From assembly GCF_008017455.1 (NCBI RefSeq), contig NZ_VRTY01000065.1, positions 1 to 36,891 on the forward strand: a stretch of DNA of 36,891 nucleotides, in the 5' to 3' direction. The notes beneath the pieces were generated by a model. It did no database searches. It saw nothing but the letters and a program-made list of their open reading frames with translations, and was not told the DNA's origin. This document shows, in pieces, positions 8,512 through 16,660 of this stretch (its first letter is position 1; every line of letters begins with the position of its first letter). A program made the position numbers and the translations under genes. This DNA is from Pontibacter qinzhouensis. GTDB taxonomy: Bacteria; Bacteroidota; Bacteroidia; Cytophagales; Hymenobacteraceae.

Positions 8512-9474
8512 TTAGCCACGATTAATCAGAAAGATAACATATACCACATACACCAGCAAAAAGAGGATACCATTCCAGCGGTCGATCGCGTTTTTCTTTC
8601 CGACAGGGATGGCTACAATCAGGAGAGTACTTGCAAATATCATCATCACGATATCTGTATTACTCACTACATCGAAAGGAAGCGGGTTAATAATGGCACT
8701 GATCCCTAATATCCACAGCAGGTTAAAGATGTTGGAGCCGATAACATTGCCAACTGCAATATCGATGTTGCGACGGTAGGCAGCCATAGCTGAGGTAACC
8801 AGTTCCGGCAGCGATGTGCCGACAGCCACTACTGTAAGCCCCACCAGCGACTCGCTCATACCTAATATACCGGCTATCTGAACAGCACCATTTACCACCC
8901 ACTGCCCCCCGAAAAACAAACCCACCACACCAAGCAGAATGTAGAGCATAGACTTGCCCATCGACATAACCGGACCGGTGTCTTCTTCTGGTTCAGGGTC
9001 GTTGTTCGTTTTGGCTATGTTATAAATGTAAGCCATAAACAACACAAAGAAGAACAGCAGAATGCCACCATCTGTTCTGCTTATGTGCAGGTATTTATCT
9101 CCCTCAAACAAGACCGCGTTGGCCAGGAAACCTACCAGTAAGGTGGCTATGAGCGAAAAAGGTATTTCGGTGAGAACGGTGTTGCGCTTAATGGGTAGGG
9201 TACAGATAAGGGCGGCAATACCGAGAATGAGCAGGAGGTTAGCCACATTGCTACCAAAAATATTACCAATTGCCAGCTCTGAATTACCTGACATGCTAGC
9301 GATGATGTTGATAATGAGTTCGGGCAGAGAAGTTCCGAAAGATACAATGGTCAGGCCCACCACCATATCTGAAATATTGTAACGTTTGGCGAGGGAGGTG
9401 GAGCCGGTAACAAGAATATCAGCTCCTATAATTAACAAAACAAACCCTGCAATAAATAAAATATATGTAAGCAT
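8512..9474 (-). CDS. Calcium/sodium antiporter (CaCA superfamily, YrbG-like)
   Basis: A 320-residue integral membrane protein with about ten hydrophobic segments in two homologous halves. Each half carries the cation-binding alpha-repeat of the family: GTSLPELIINIIASM at residues 47 onward and GTSLPELVTSAMAAY at 219 onward, each followed by an (A/I)GN-I-GSN motif. A hydrophilic acidic loop (DPEPEEDTGP, about 159-168) separates the halves. By family it exchanges Na+ or H+ for Ca2+ across the inner membrane. It appears to be a single-gene unit between the yebC terminator and the susC upstream region. Confidence 0.93.
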   Translation of the reverse strand: MLTYILFIAGFVLLIIGADILVTGSTSLAKRYNISDMVVGLTIVSFGTSLPELIINIIASMSGNSELAIGNIFGSNVANLLLILGIAALICTLPIKRNTVLTEIPFSLIATLLVGFLANAVLFEGDKYLHISRTDGGILLFFFVLFMAYIYNIAKTNNDPEPEEDTGPVMSMGKSMLYILLGVVGLFFGGQWVVNGAVQIAGILGMSESLVGLTVVAVGTSLPELVTSAMAAYRRNIDIAVGNVIGSNIFNLLWILGISAIINPLPFDVVSNTDIVMMIFASTLLIVAIPVGKKNAIDRWNGILFLLVYVVYVIFLINRG

Positions 9475-9516
9475 GTGGCCTCCGGCTTAGTGGGTGGTGT
9501 TCTGTTGGTTTTAAAA

Positions 9517-9555
9517 AGAAAGCTGCCCGATGTGGTGAGCACCGGACAGCTTTCT
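9517..9555 (-). terminator. Intrinsic terminator of yebC
   Basis: Arms AGAAAGCTG (9517-9525) and CAGCTTTCT (9547-9555) form a 9-bp stem. On the minus strand the stem is followed by TTTTT. It lies about 20 bp after the yebC stop codon. Confidence 0.75.
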
Positions 9556-9577
9556 GATATTGATTACACAAAATGTA

Positions 9578-10285
9578 TTAAAGCATATTATGATAAACCG
9601 CCTGTACGTCGTCGTCTTCTTCTATCTTCTCAATCAGGTTCTCTATTTCTTCTGCTTGTTCGTCGGTGAGTTCGGTGCGAGTGTTCGGTATGCGTTGCAA
9701 CTCGGCCGTTATCACGTTCAGCCCTTTTTCTTCCAGCGCTTTTTGCATGGTGCCAAAGTCGGTAAAGGCGGTTTCTACTATAATTTCACCTTCGTGCTCA
9801 TAAATATCGTCGGCACCAAAATCTATTAGCTCCAGCTCCAGTTCTTCTATGTCTACGCCTTCGGTGGCTATTTTAAAAATGCCTTTACGTGTGAAGATAA
9901 AGTCGAGGGAGCCGGTTTTGCCTACTGCGCCTCCTGCCCGTGAAAAGTATACCCGCATGTTGGCAACGGTACGGTTAATATTGTCGGTAGCAGTCTCTAC
10001 CAGAATGGCAATGCCGTAGGGGCCGTAGCCTTCGTACACTACTTCGTCGTAGTTTTTTTCTTCTTTAGAAGAGGCACGTTTTATGGCAGCCTCTACACGG
10101 TCTTTGGGCATGTTAACGCCTTTGGCGTTTTGTATGGCAGTGCGCAAACGGGCATTCGATTCCGGGTTCGGACCACCTTCTTTTACTGCTATTACAATTT
10201 CTTTACCCAAGCGGGTAAAGGCCTTCGACATTTTATCCCAACGTTTAAACTTACGGGCTTTTCTAAATTCAAATGCGCGTCCCAT
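9578..10285 (-). CDS. YebC/PmpR-family translation or transcription regulator (TACO1-like)
   Basis: A 235-residue protein of usual family length. It begins MGRAFEFRKARKFKRWDKMS, the Bacteroidota form of the YebC N-terminus, and contains KGVNMPKDRVEAAIKRAS, YEGYGPYGIAILVE and TDNINRTVANMR, all diagnostic. Members are cytosolic; some act as DNA-binding repressors and others relieve ribosome stalling at proline stretches. Which applies here cannot be told. It is likely monocistronic, with its own -7 box at 10309-10316 and a terminator at 9517-9555. Confidence 0.95.
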   Translation of the reverse strand: MGRAFEFRKARKFKRWDKMSKAFTRLGKEIVIAVKEGGPNPESNARLRTAIQNAKGVNMPKDRVEAAIKRASSKEEKNYDEVVYEGYGPYGIAILVETATDNINRTVANMRVYFSRAGGAVGKTGSLDFIFTRKGIFKIATEGVDIEELELELIDFGADDIYEHEGEIIVETAFTDFGTMQKALEEKGLNVITAELQRIPNTRTELTDEQAEEIENLIEKIEEDDDVQAVYHNML

Positions 10286-10308
10286 CGTGTCTGGTTATAG
10301 TGTTGCTG

Positions 10309-10316
10309 CAAAGTTA
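10309..10316 (-). promoter_or_regulatory. -7 promoter box for yebC
   Basis: The minus strand reads TAACTTTG, a match to the Bacteroidota -7 consensus TAnnTTTG, 24 bp upstream of the yebC start. No clear -33 TTG was found at the expected spacing. Confidence 0.4.
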
Positions 10317-10381
10317 GGGAAAATGGCAAATAGATATAAATTAGTTAAGCGTTAAAAGCAATGAGTTTTTTGTTCCGTCAG

Positions 10382-10419
10382 AATTTTTCAAATGAAATGG
10401 GCCTTCCGAAGGCAAAAAA
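10382..10419 (-). repeat. Intergenic repeat, copy 3
   Basis: Minus-strand core with hairpin GCCTTCGGAAGGC and terminal box ATTTGAAAAATT. In this box the A-to-T and T-to-A changes at mirrored positions keep the ATTN/NAAT inverted repeat. Second member of a head-to-tail pair with copy 4. Confidence 0.8.
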
Positions 10420-10535
10420 GATATTAGATGCTAGATTATAGATGTTAGACCTTTAATTAGTTAAAGGTTAAAAGTCTTCATTCACTCATCTTCAAATTTC
10501 CAAATTAACCATCAAACAATTTAACAGGCAGCAAT

Positions 10536-10596
10536 CAAATTATTCTAATGAAAATGCCCTTCCAAAGGATTTTTGCGGTGTAAAGGCTCAAGGGTA
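10536..10596 (-). repeat. Intergenic repeat, copy 4
   Basis: Reads on the minus strand from TACCCTTGAGCC through AAAATCCTTTGGAAGGGC to ATTAGAATAATTTG. Only the hairpin loop differs from the consensus (TGG for CGG). It lies directly after the ABC ATPase gene. Confidence 0.88.
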
Positions 10597-10601
10597 AGAG
10601 G

Positions 10602-11234
10602 TTAGCGGCGGCTTACCGGGTGAAAATCGGTGATGTGGAGACGCTGTTCGCAGAAGCCGTACTCATGCTCTATGTTTGAGCCAATGATAACAATGCGGTC
10701 GGTTTTGTTTAGGTCCACATGCTCCTGGTACCAGGCAATTCCTTCGGAGTCGAGGTTAGTGGTTGGTTCGTCGAGCAGCAGCAGGGGCGTATCGGCGTAA
10801 AGGGCCAGCCCCAGTTTCAGGCGCTGCTTCATGCCCGACGAAAAGTCTTTCACAAACTTGTTACGCGCTTTGGTAAGGCCCATGCGCTCTATAAGTTGCC
10901 CGTGGCTGATGTTGTGCCGGAGTGGCTTAAAGTTGGCATGAAAGGAGAGCATTTCGTGCAGCGTAAACTCCTCCACCAGTTCCAGGTAGGGGGCCGTAAG
11001 AGATAATTGACGGAAAGCTTGTTCGGGGGCAATGGGGCTGCCGGAAAGCGAATAGGAGAGTTCGCCTTCGCTGGGCAGGTTGTGGCCTGCAATTAGTGTA
11101 AGAAGAGTGGACTTCCCGGAGCCATTGTGGCCCAGTATGGCATAACTGGAGCCAGACTCAAACGTAAAAGTCAGGTTCCGGAAAATCCACTCGTAATTGT
11201 AGCGTTTACCTAAATTGCTTAGGTTAATTAGCAT
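10602..11234 (-). CDS. ABC transporter ATP-binding protein
   Basis: A 210-residue ABC ATPase from the ATG at 11234. A longer start at 11264 is possible, but MLINLSNLGKRY fits the usual ABC N-terminus, and this ATG overlaps the last codons of lpxA (GATGCTAATTAA), a sign of translational coupling. Walker A is GHNGSGKST (35-43), the signature motif FSSGMKQRL (131-139) and Walker B LLLLDEPT (151-158). No permease gene is present in the window, so the membrane partner is encoded elsewhere. The position at the end of the lpxD-lpxC-lpxA operon suggests envelope lipid or LPS-related transport, but this is inference; similarity to small CcmA/ABC-2-type ATPases is also compatible. Confidence 0.88.
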   Translation of the reverse strand: MLINLSNLGKRYNYEWIFRNLTFTFESGSSYAILGHNGSGKSTLLTLIAGHNLPSEGELSYSLSGSPIAPEQAFRQLSLTAPYLELVEEFTLHEMLSFHANFKPLRHNISHGQLIERMGLTKARNKFVKDFSSGMKQRLKLGLALYADTPLLLLDEPTTNLDSEGIAWYQEHVDLNKTDRIVIIGSNIEHEYGFCEQRLHITDFHPVSRR

Positions 11235-12015
11235 CTTTTGAAAAATATCCTTTAATAATGCCACGACCCGAGTTTCGGATAAAGTTAGTTATCTCGTCGC
11301 GTTCGGTACTTGGCATCAGGTCCAGCTCTATTTTATCGAGGGCCTGTGAGTTGTTGAGGCCGCTCATAAACAGGAAGCGGTAAATCTGCTGTATCTCGTT
11401 TATCTGCTCGCTCACAAAGCCTCTGCGGCGCAAACCAACCGAGTTAATGCCGGCATAGGAAAGTGGCTCACGAGCAGCTTTAACATAGGGTGGCACATCT
11501 TTCAGCACCAGGCAACCACCAGAAATAAAGGCATGCGAACCGATTTTAACGAACTGATGAATGGCGCTCATGGCACTTACAATGGCATAATCACCAACCT
11601 CTACGTGACCAGCCATTTGCACCGCATTACCGATAATGCAGTTGTTGCCTACCATGCAGTCGTGGGCAATATGGGCATAGGCCATAATCAGGCAGTTGCC
11701 GCCCACCACAGTCTTCATCTTGTCTATGGTGCCGCGGCTAACGGTTACATATTCTCTGATGACGGTGTTATCGCCAATGATGGCAGTTGTTACCTCACCG
11801 GCAAATTTAAGGTCTTGTGGTACCGAGGCAATAACAGCGCCCGGAAAAATCTTACAGTTTTTGCCAATACGTGCTCCTTCATTTATGGTCACGTTTGGGC
11901 CGATCCAGGTGCCTTCGCCTATTTCTACATTTTTATGAATAGTAGAGAAAGGTTCTACAACAACGTTCTGAGCTATTTTTGCCTCCGGGTGGATGTATGC
12001 TAATGGCTGGTTCAT
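11224..12015 (-). CDS. lpxA: UDP-N-acetylglucosamine O-acyltransferase LpxA
   Basis: A 263-residue left-handed beta-helix enzyme with many hexapeptide repeats (IGPNVTINEGARIGKNCKIF). It contains the LpxA-specific segment AYAHIAHDCMVGN, where His118 corresponds to the catalytic His125 of E. coli, and HQFVKIG. It transfers a 3-hydroxyacyl chain from ACP to UDP-GlcNAc, the first step of lipid A synthesis, in the cytosol. It overlaps the end of lpxC-fabZ by 4 bp (12012-12015) and the start of the ABC ATPase by 11 bp, so all are translated from one message. Confidence 0.97.
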   Translation of the reverse strand: MNQPLAYIHPEAKIAQNVVVEPFSTIHKNVEIGEGTWIGPNVTINEGARIGKNCKIFPGAVIASVPQDLKFAGEVTTAIIGDNTVIREYVTVSRGTIDKMKTVVGGNCLIMAYAHIAHDCMVGNNCIIGNAVQMAGHVEVGDYAIVSAMSAIHQFVKIGSHAFISGGCLVLKDVPPYVKAAREPLSYAGINSVGLRRRGFVSEQINEIQQIYRFLFMSGLNNSQALDKIELDLMPSTERDEITNFIRNSGRGIIKGYFSKDAN

Positions 12016-13406
12016 GCGTCTTTTTTAACAATCATTGCCGACATTTCTGCTTCAATTACCAGTTGACCATTTACAAAGGCCTGACCAGCCATTTTGGCAA
12101 TACCGCGCTTGAGAGGAGCCAGCAGTTCACATTTAAAGATAATCGTGTCTCCGGGCACTACTTTGCGCTTAAAGCGGCACTTGTCTATAGCCAGAAGGTA
12201 AGTCCAGTAGTCATCGGGGTTGTCCATGGCGTTCAGCACCAGAATACCACCCGTCTGTGCCATAGCCTCTATCTGAAGCACGCCTGGCATAACCGGATTG
12301 TTCGGGAAATGGCCCTGGAAAAAAGGTTCATTCATGGTCACGTTCTTGATGCCCGCTACCATGGTGTCGTCCAGATGAATAATTTTGTCGATCAGCAGGA
12401 ATGGATACCGGTGCGGCAGAGTAGCTGCAATCTGGTTAATATCCATTACCGGCGGCTTTTTGGGATCGTAAGTAGGGATGTTCTTAATAACCGACTCCTG
12501 AATAAGCCGCTTCACTTTTTTGGCGAAGGCTACGTTGGCCGCATGGCCTGGCCGGGCAGCCAGAATCTGGCCTTTTATCGGTCTTCCGATCAGGGCCAGG
12601 TCGCCGATCAGGTCGAGGAGCTTGTGGCGGGCCGGTTCGTTTTTAAAGCGAAGCTCTGTGTTGTTCAGTATGCCTTCTTCCTGCACCGATACTTTGGGCT
12701 TGTTCAGCAACTCCGACAGGTGCGCAAGTTCATCTTCCTGCACCACACGGTCTACTATAACAATGGCATTATCGAGGTTGCCGCCTTTAATAAGATTTTG
12801 CTTGAAAAGGGCCTCCAGCTCATGCAAAAAGCAGAACGTTCGGCAAGAGGCAATTTCTTCCTGAAACTGCGTGATATCGGTAATAGAGGCATGCTGGCTA
12901 CCCAACACCGGCGAGTTATAATCCACCATTACAGTCAGGCGGTAATCATCGAGGGGGAGGGCTGCTATTTCTACGCCACGGGCATCGTCTTTGTAGCTAA
13001 TGCCTTTGGTTATTTCAAAGTAATTGCGGAGCGCATTCTGCTCCTGCATGCCAACAGAGATTAAAGCCTTTACAAACTCAATAGCCGAGCCGTCCATTAT
13101 AGGAGGCTCAGGACCGTCCAGCTCAATCAGCACATTATCTATCTGCAGGCCTACGAGTGCCGCCAGGGTATGCTCCACTGTGTTTACGCGTGCTCCGTTC
13201 TGCTCTATGGTGGTGCCGCGCGAGAGGTCTACCACATTATCCACATCCACGTTCACAAGCGGCTGCCCGGGCATATCTATCCGCTGAAACTTATAGCCAT
13301 GGTTGGCAGGGGCAGGCTTAAACGTCATATTAGACACGATGCCAGTATGCAATCCAATGCCAGTAACGGTTACAGGAGCCTTTATGGTGTGCTGTTTTTC
13401 GTTCAT
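12012..13406 (-). CDS. lpxC-fabZ: Fused LpxC deacetylase / FabZ dehydratase
   Basis: The bifunctional Bacteroidota-type protein, 464 residues from the ATG at 13406. An upstream ATG at 13475 would add 23 residues unlike LpxC and is disfavoured because MNEKQHTIKAPVTVTGIGLH matches the normal N-terminus. The first about 310 residues are LpxC (zinc ligands in VEHTLAAL and HKLLDLIGD; substrate loop ELDGPEPPIMDGSA), which deacetylates UDP-acyl-GlcNAc, the committed step of lipid A synthesis. The C-terminal about 150 residues are FabZ (HRYPFLLID and catalytic GHFPNNPVMPGVLQIEAMAQ), the 3-hydroxyacyl-ACP dehydratase that competes for the same acyl-ACP pool. The fusion is standard in this phylum. The gene lies between lpxD and lpxA. 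Confidence 0.97.
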   Translation of the reverse strand: MNEKQHTIKAPVTVTGIGLHTGIVSNMTFKPAPANHGYKFQRIDMPGQPLVNVDVDNVVDLSRGTTIEQNGARVNTVEHTLAALVGLQIDNVLIELDGPEPPIMDGSAIEFVKALISVGMQEQNALRNYFEITKGISYKDDARGVEIAALPLDDYRLTVMVDYNSPVLGSQHASITDITQFQEEIASCRTFCFLHELEALFKQNLIKGGNLDNAIVIVDRVVQEDELAHLSELLNKPKVSVQEEGILNNTELRFKNEPARHKLLDLIGDLALIGRPIKGQILAARPGHAANVAFAKKVKRLIQESVIKNIPTYDPKKPPVMDINQIAATLPHRYPFLLIDKIIHLDDTMVAGIKNVTMNEPFFQGHFPNNPVMPGVLQIEAMAQTGGILVLNAMDNPDDYWTYLLAIDKCRFKRKVVPGDTIIFKCELLAPLKRGIAKMAGQAFVNGQLVIEAEMSAMIVKKDA

Positions 13407-13538
13407 TAATGTAATACAGTGTTTTATAGTTGGGCTTTGTATCACAAAGGGAGCAGAAAGACTGTCTTTTGCCATACAAGCTACCGGGAACCCAAAGGGG
13501 CACGCAAACTTACTATATAATCGTGGCTCTTACTAGTA

Positions 13539-14591
13539 TTATTTTATATCCCTGATCTCGCTCTGGTTGCGGTTGCTCTCTTTTAAAAAGTCGAGTTCGC
13601 GCTGTAGCTCAGGCAGGTTCCGAAATACAGCAATGGCCTTCAGGTTTTGCTTGTAATCGAATGCCGGCGAGCCCTGAATAATGGTGCCAGACTTGGTAAC
13701 AGATTTAGACACGCCAGACTGTGCGCCAACGGTGGTTTTATCAGCAAGCGTAATGTGGCCAACTATGCCAACCTGCCCGGCAATAACACAGTGGTTTCCT
13801 ACCTTCGATGAGCCTGATATTCCGGATTGAGCCGCTATAACTGTATGGCGGCCAACGTCTACGTTGTGGGCAATCTGAACTAGGTTATCAATTTTAGTGC
13901 CTTCGCGAATAATGGTAGAGCCCATGGTGGCGCAGTCGATGGTGGTGTTGGCACCGATAGAAATATTGTCTTCGAGCACTACGTTACCGATCTGGGGAAC
14001 AGTTTGGTAGCTGCCATCGGGTTGTGGGGCAAAGCCAAAGCCATCGCTGCCGATTACCACACCGGCATGTATAGTGCAGTTAGCGCCTATAACTGTGTTA
14101 CTGTAAAGTTTGGAACCGGCAAACAGCGTGGTATTGTCGCCAATGGTTACGTTATCGCCAATGTATACCTGCGGAAAAATGCGGACGTTGTTGCCGATGG
14201 TGCAGTTATGCCCTATGTAAGAGAAGGCGCCCCGATAATGGCCTTCGCCAATGGTACTGCCTTTGCCCATAAAGCAAGGTTCTTCGAGGCCGGTTTTAGA
14301 GGCCAGCAGCGCATTTTGGTAATAGCTCAAAAGTTTCGAGAAGCTCGAATAAGGGTCTGACACCCGAATAAGCGAGGCTGCCACAGGCTTTTTGAGTTCC
14401 AGTTTATCAGATACAATAACGGCACTGGCACCTGTGGTATACAGGTAAGGCTCATATTTTGCGTTCGACAGAAAAGCAAGAGCGCCTGCCTGTGCTTCTT
14501 CTATTTTACCGAGAGAGCTGACTTTGGCCTGATCGTTCCCTTCAATTGTTCCCTGCAGCAGTTCCGCTATCTGTTGAACAGTAAATTCCAT
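13539..14591 (-). CDS. lpxD: UDP-3-O-acyl-glucosamine N-acyltransferase LpxD
   Basis: A 350-residue protein. An N-terminal uridine-binding domain (about 1-100) is followed by a hexapeptide-repeat beta-helix, with the LpxD markers GSDGFGFAPQPDG and the catalytic-His segment VQIAHNVDVG. A C-terminal helical extension ends KESNRNQSEIRDIK. It adds the second 3-hydroxyacyl chain to UDP-3-O-acyl-glucosamine. First gene of the lpxD - lpxC-fabZ - lpxA - ABC ATPase operon. A -7 box (TATTTTTG) lies at 14607-14614, 15 bp before the start. Confidence 0.97.
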   Translation of the reverse strand: MEFTVQQIAELLQGTIEGNDQAKVSSLGKIEEAQAGALAFLSNAKYEPYLYTTGASAVIVSDKLELKKPVAASLIRVSDPYSSFSKLLSYYQNALLASKTGLEEPCFMGKGSTIGEGHYRGAFSYIGHNCTIGNNVRIFPQVYIGDNVTIGDNTTLFAGSKLYSNTVIGANCTIHAGVVIGSDGFGFAPQPDGSYQTVPQIGNVVLEDNISIGANTTIDCATMGSTIIREGTKIDNLVQIAHNVDVGRHTVIAAQSGISGSSKVGNHCVIAGQVGIVGHITLADKTTVGAQSGVSKSVTKSGTIIQGSPAFDYKQNLKAIAVFRNLPELQRELDFLKESNRNQSEIRDIK

Positions 14592-14885
14592 GTCGTAAAA
14601 TTATGGCAAAAATAATTCTGTAAATAGGTCCGGGGCGTAAACTTAATAAAATTCTTGCGCGTGTGCCTAATATGTGTCAGTATAAAATGAAATGTTGCCG
14701 CCTGGTTACCTGAACATAACTCCTAAAAGCAATGTTACCACATTGTTCTGAGAACGGGCATTTAGTCAATTTATTTTTTGCCTGCTGGTACCACTGCTTT
14801 TTATTGTCCTTATGCATTGCTTCTGTGCAATTGAATGCCGGCTGATGTGGGGTACATGGCGAATTCTTTCTGCTGAAGTTAAGCC
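14592..14885. other. Intergenic region upstream of lpxD
   Basis: This 294-bp gap between the amidohydrolase and lpxD holds the putative lpxD -7 box and otherwise nothing recognised. No repeat copy is present. Confidence 0.5.
14607..14614 (-). promoter_or_regulatory. Possible -7 promoter box for the lpx operon
   Basis: The minus strand reads TATTTTTG (fits TAnnTTTG), 15 bp before the lpxD start. The short distance leaves little leader and no -33 box was identified, so this is tentative. Confidence 0.3.
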
Positions 14886-16397
14886 TCAGGATGCCCGCTT
14901 CTTTAAGTTGGCAAGTGCAGTAGCGGCCTCCTTGTAGACTTGCTCTTCCGGAACGGAAGTTAACTTACCATGTCGCTTCAGCAGGCGGCCATCTACAAAA
15001 ACTGTGTCTACGTTATGAGGTTGCACCGCTTCTACCACCAGGTCTACAGGGTTTGTGAAGAGCCCGAGATTAGGCGCCTTGGTAGATACCATAATTATGT
15101 CGGCTCGTTTGCCAGGTGTAATGGAACCGGTGCGGTCGGCAATGCCGAGTGCTTTTGCACCTCCCATCGTGGCGAGTTCCAGCACCTGCCGGGCTGTGAG
15201 GCTAAACTCATCTTTGTTGAGGGCATTGGCCAGGTTCAGGAAAATTTTCATGATGGCAAACATATCGGCATTGCCCGACAGGGTGGTAGTGTCTACTGAC
15301 AAACTGATGGTAGCTCCGGCATCTAAACATTTGGTTATAGGAGGTATGCCATAGCCTATGCGCAACTCACTGTAAGGCGAAAAACTGATAGAGGCCCCTG
15401 CCTTCACCATGTTGCTAATTTCCTGCTCGGTTGCGTCTGTGGCATGCACCAGTTGCATGTCTTTGCCCATTAGCCTGGCTTCTGCCAGTTTGCCAATGAT
15501 GCCGCCTGCGCTGGCGTGTATGGTTATTGGCAACTTCATGGCCCGAGCTTTGGCAAGTTCTGCTTTACCGGTTTCTGCCTCGCTCTCAATGGCAGGGTGG
15601 CCGCCGATGCCGCGCCAGGCAAAGCCTAAACTCAGGAGATTTTCTGCAGCATAAGCAGGCCAGTGCCGGTGCAGGTGGTCTAGTGTGCTGAAGTTCATGC
15701 TGCTGGTGCCTTTTTGCCCGGCTGCTGTGCCACAGGAATACCTTGCCCGCAATCCGCTTTCTTGCAGCGCCCGTAAGCTGGCTTCGGCGTGTTGCAGGCT
15801 ACGTACGTTGTGGCTCCAGTCGTGCACTGTGGTAATACCGGAAAAAAGGGCTTCGGTGGTGGCCAGGCGGGTGCTCTGGTACATATCTCCGGGCAGGAAG
15901 TGGGGGCCGTAGTGGCTGGTTGTGTCGAAATAGCCTTTGCCTTTGGTGTTGCCGGCCATACTGCGCAGCAGGGCAGTCCACATGTGCCAGTGTGTGTCTA
16001 TCAGGCCAGGCAGTACAATCATTCCTTCCCCGTTTACCACCGTGGCGCCTGCAGCCTGCAGGTTTTGGCCTACTGCTACAATGGCACCGTTTTTCAGGTG
16101 CACATCGCCGGCAGGCAAATCGTTTAATTCAGGATCTACGGTAATTATGTAAGCCTGCTTAATAAGGTAGTTGCCGCGTGCAGGTAGTGTGGAGGCTGCC
16201 TTTTTAGGTGGTGCAGACGGAGCACTGGCCATGGCAGCTGCATGCCAGCACCCAGACAGGCCCAAGGCTCCTAAAGCCAACGACTTGCCAATAAAATTCC
16301 GACGACCTGTAGTTGCTTTTTCAGGCTGGTTATTCTCCTCTTGTGTAGACAATGGTTGTTGTATGGTAAGGTTTCCTTTGTCTACGTAGCTATGCAC
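14886..16397 (-). CDS. Tat-exported metal-dependent amidohydrolase (cytosine deaminase/SsnA-like)
   Basis: A 503-residue protein. Residues 31-50 (GRRNFIGKSLALGALGLSGC) form a twin-arginine signal with Arg32-Arg33 and a lipobox-like end at Cys50, so it is probably folded in the cytosol, exported and lipid-anchored. The rest is an amidohydrolase TIM barrel with all expected metal ligands: HxH in DTHWHMW (His136/His138), His in ITIHASAG, His in LVHATDA and Asp in LSVDTTT. It ends with the typical GSITPGKRADIIMV beta-sandwich segment. By family it hydrolyses an amino or halo group on a small heterocycle or an imidazolone; the substrate is unknown. The single-gene layout between HD phosphohydrolase and lpxD looks like an insertion into a housekeeping cluster. 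Start choice is uncertain because the n-region before the RR is long. Confidence 0.82.
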   Translation of the reverse strand: MHSYVDKGNLTIQQPLSTQEENNQPEKATTGRRNFIGKSLALGALGLSGCWHAAAMASAPSAPPKKAASTLPARGNYLIKQAYIITVDPELNDLPAGDVHLKNGAIVAVGQNLQAAGATVVNGEGMIVLPGLIDTHWHMWTALLRSMAGNTKGKGYFDTTSHYGPHFLPGDMYQSTRLATTEALFSGITTVHDWSHNVRSLQHAEASLRALQESGLRARYSCGTAAGQKGTSSMNFSTLDHLHRHWPAYAAENLLSLGFAWRGIGGHPAIESEAETGKAELAKARAMKLPITIHASAGGIIGKLAEARLMGKDMQLVHATDATEQEISNMVKAGASISFSPYSELRIGYGIPPITKCLDAGATISLSVDTTTLSGNADMFAIMKIFLNLANALNKDEFSLTARQVLELATMGGAKALGIADRTGSITPGKRADIIMVSTKAPNLGLFTNPVDLVVEAVQPHNVDTVFVDGRLLKRHGKLTSVPEEQVYKEAATALANLKKRAS

Positions 16398-16426
16398 AAA
16401 TCAGATGCCGGAGAAACCTGTTCATA

Positions 16427-16484
16427 GCCTTGACTAAAAACCGCCACTAAACCTTCGGAAGGCCATTTTTATTCGCATAATTTG
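16427..16484 (+). repeat. Intergenic repeat, copy 5
   Basis: Begins GCCTTGACTAAAAA, hairpin CCTTCGGAAGG and ATTTTTATTCGCATAATTTG. It is followed by CTTGTTAAATTGTTTAGTGG, the same spacer module as after copy 1. First member of a head-to-tail pair. Confidence 0.87.
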
Positions 16485-16587
16485 TTTTCTGCTTGTTAAA
16501 TTGTTTAGTGGTTTATTGTTGAGATTCAGGATGTATAATGCTGGAGATAAGTAAAGTTTCAAACTGATTCAAGTAACGGGTGATATT

Positions 16588-16653
16588 GCCTTGTACCCCT
16601 TTACTGAAAAACGATTAAAATCCTTCCGGAGGGCAATTTTATTTAAATAATTG
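16588..16653 (+). repeat. Intergenic repeat, copy 6
   Basis: Begins GCCTTGTACCCC and contains TAAAAT-CCTTCCGGAGGG-CAATTTTA then TTTAAATAATTG. The hairpin has a 4-nt loop and a U.G pair but keeps pairing, including the outer AAAAT/ATTTT stem. Second member of the pair with copy 5, just after the HD gene. Confidence 0.83.
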
Positions 16654-16660
16654 CTTCTGC

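Larger units (their letters stand above)
10286..10601. other. Intergenic region with paired repeats
   Basis: A 316-bp gap between the ABC ATPase gene and yebC. It contains the yebC -7 box and two minus-oriented intergenic repeats with the spacer modules AACAATTTAACAGGCAGC, TTCATTCACTCATC and GTTAAAAG between them. No coding potential is seen. Confidence 0.75.

Noticed and set aside
11979..13064. 361-codon open frame on the plus strand opposite lpxC-fabZ
   Set aside because: It lies wholly antisense to a certain gene and its translation resembles no protein family; codon bias of the real gene leaves the opposite frame open.
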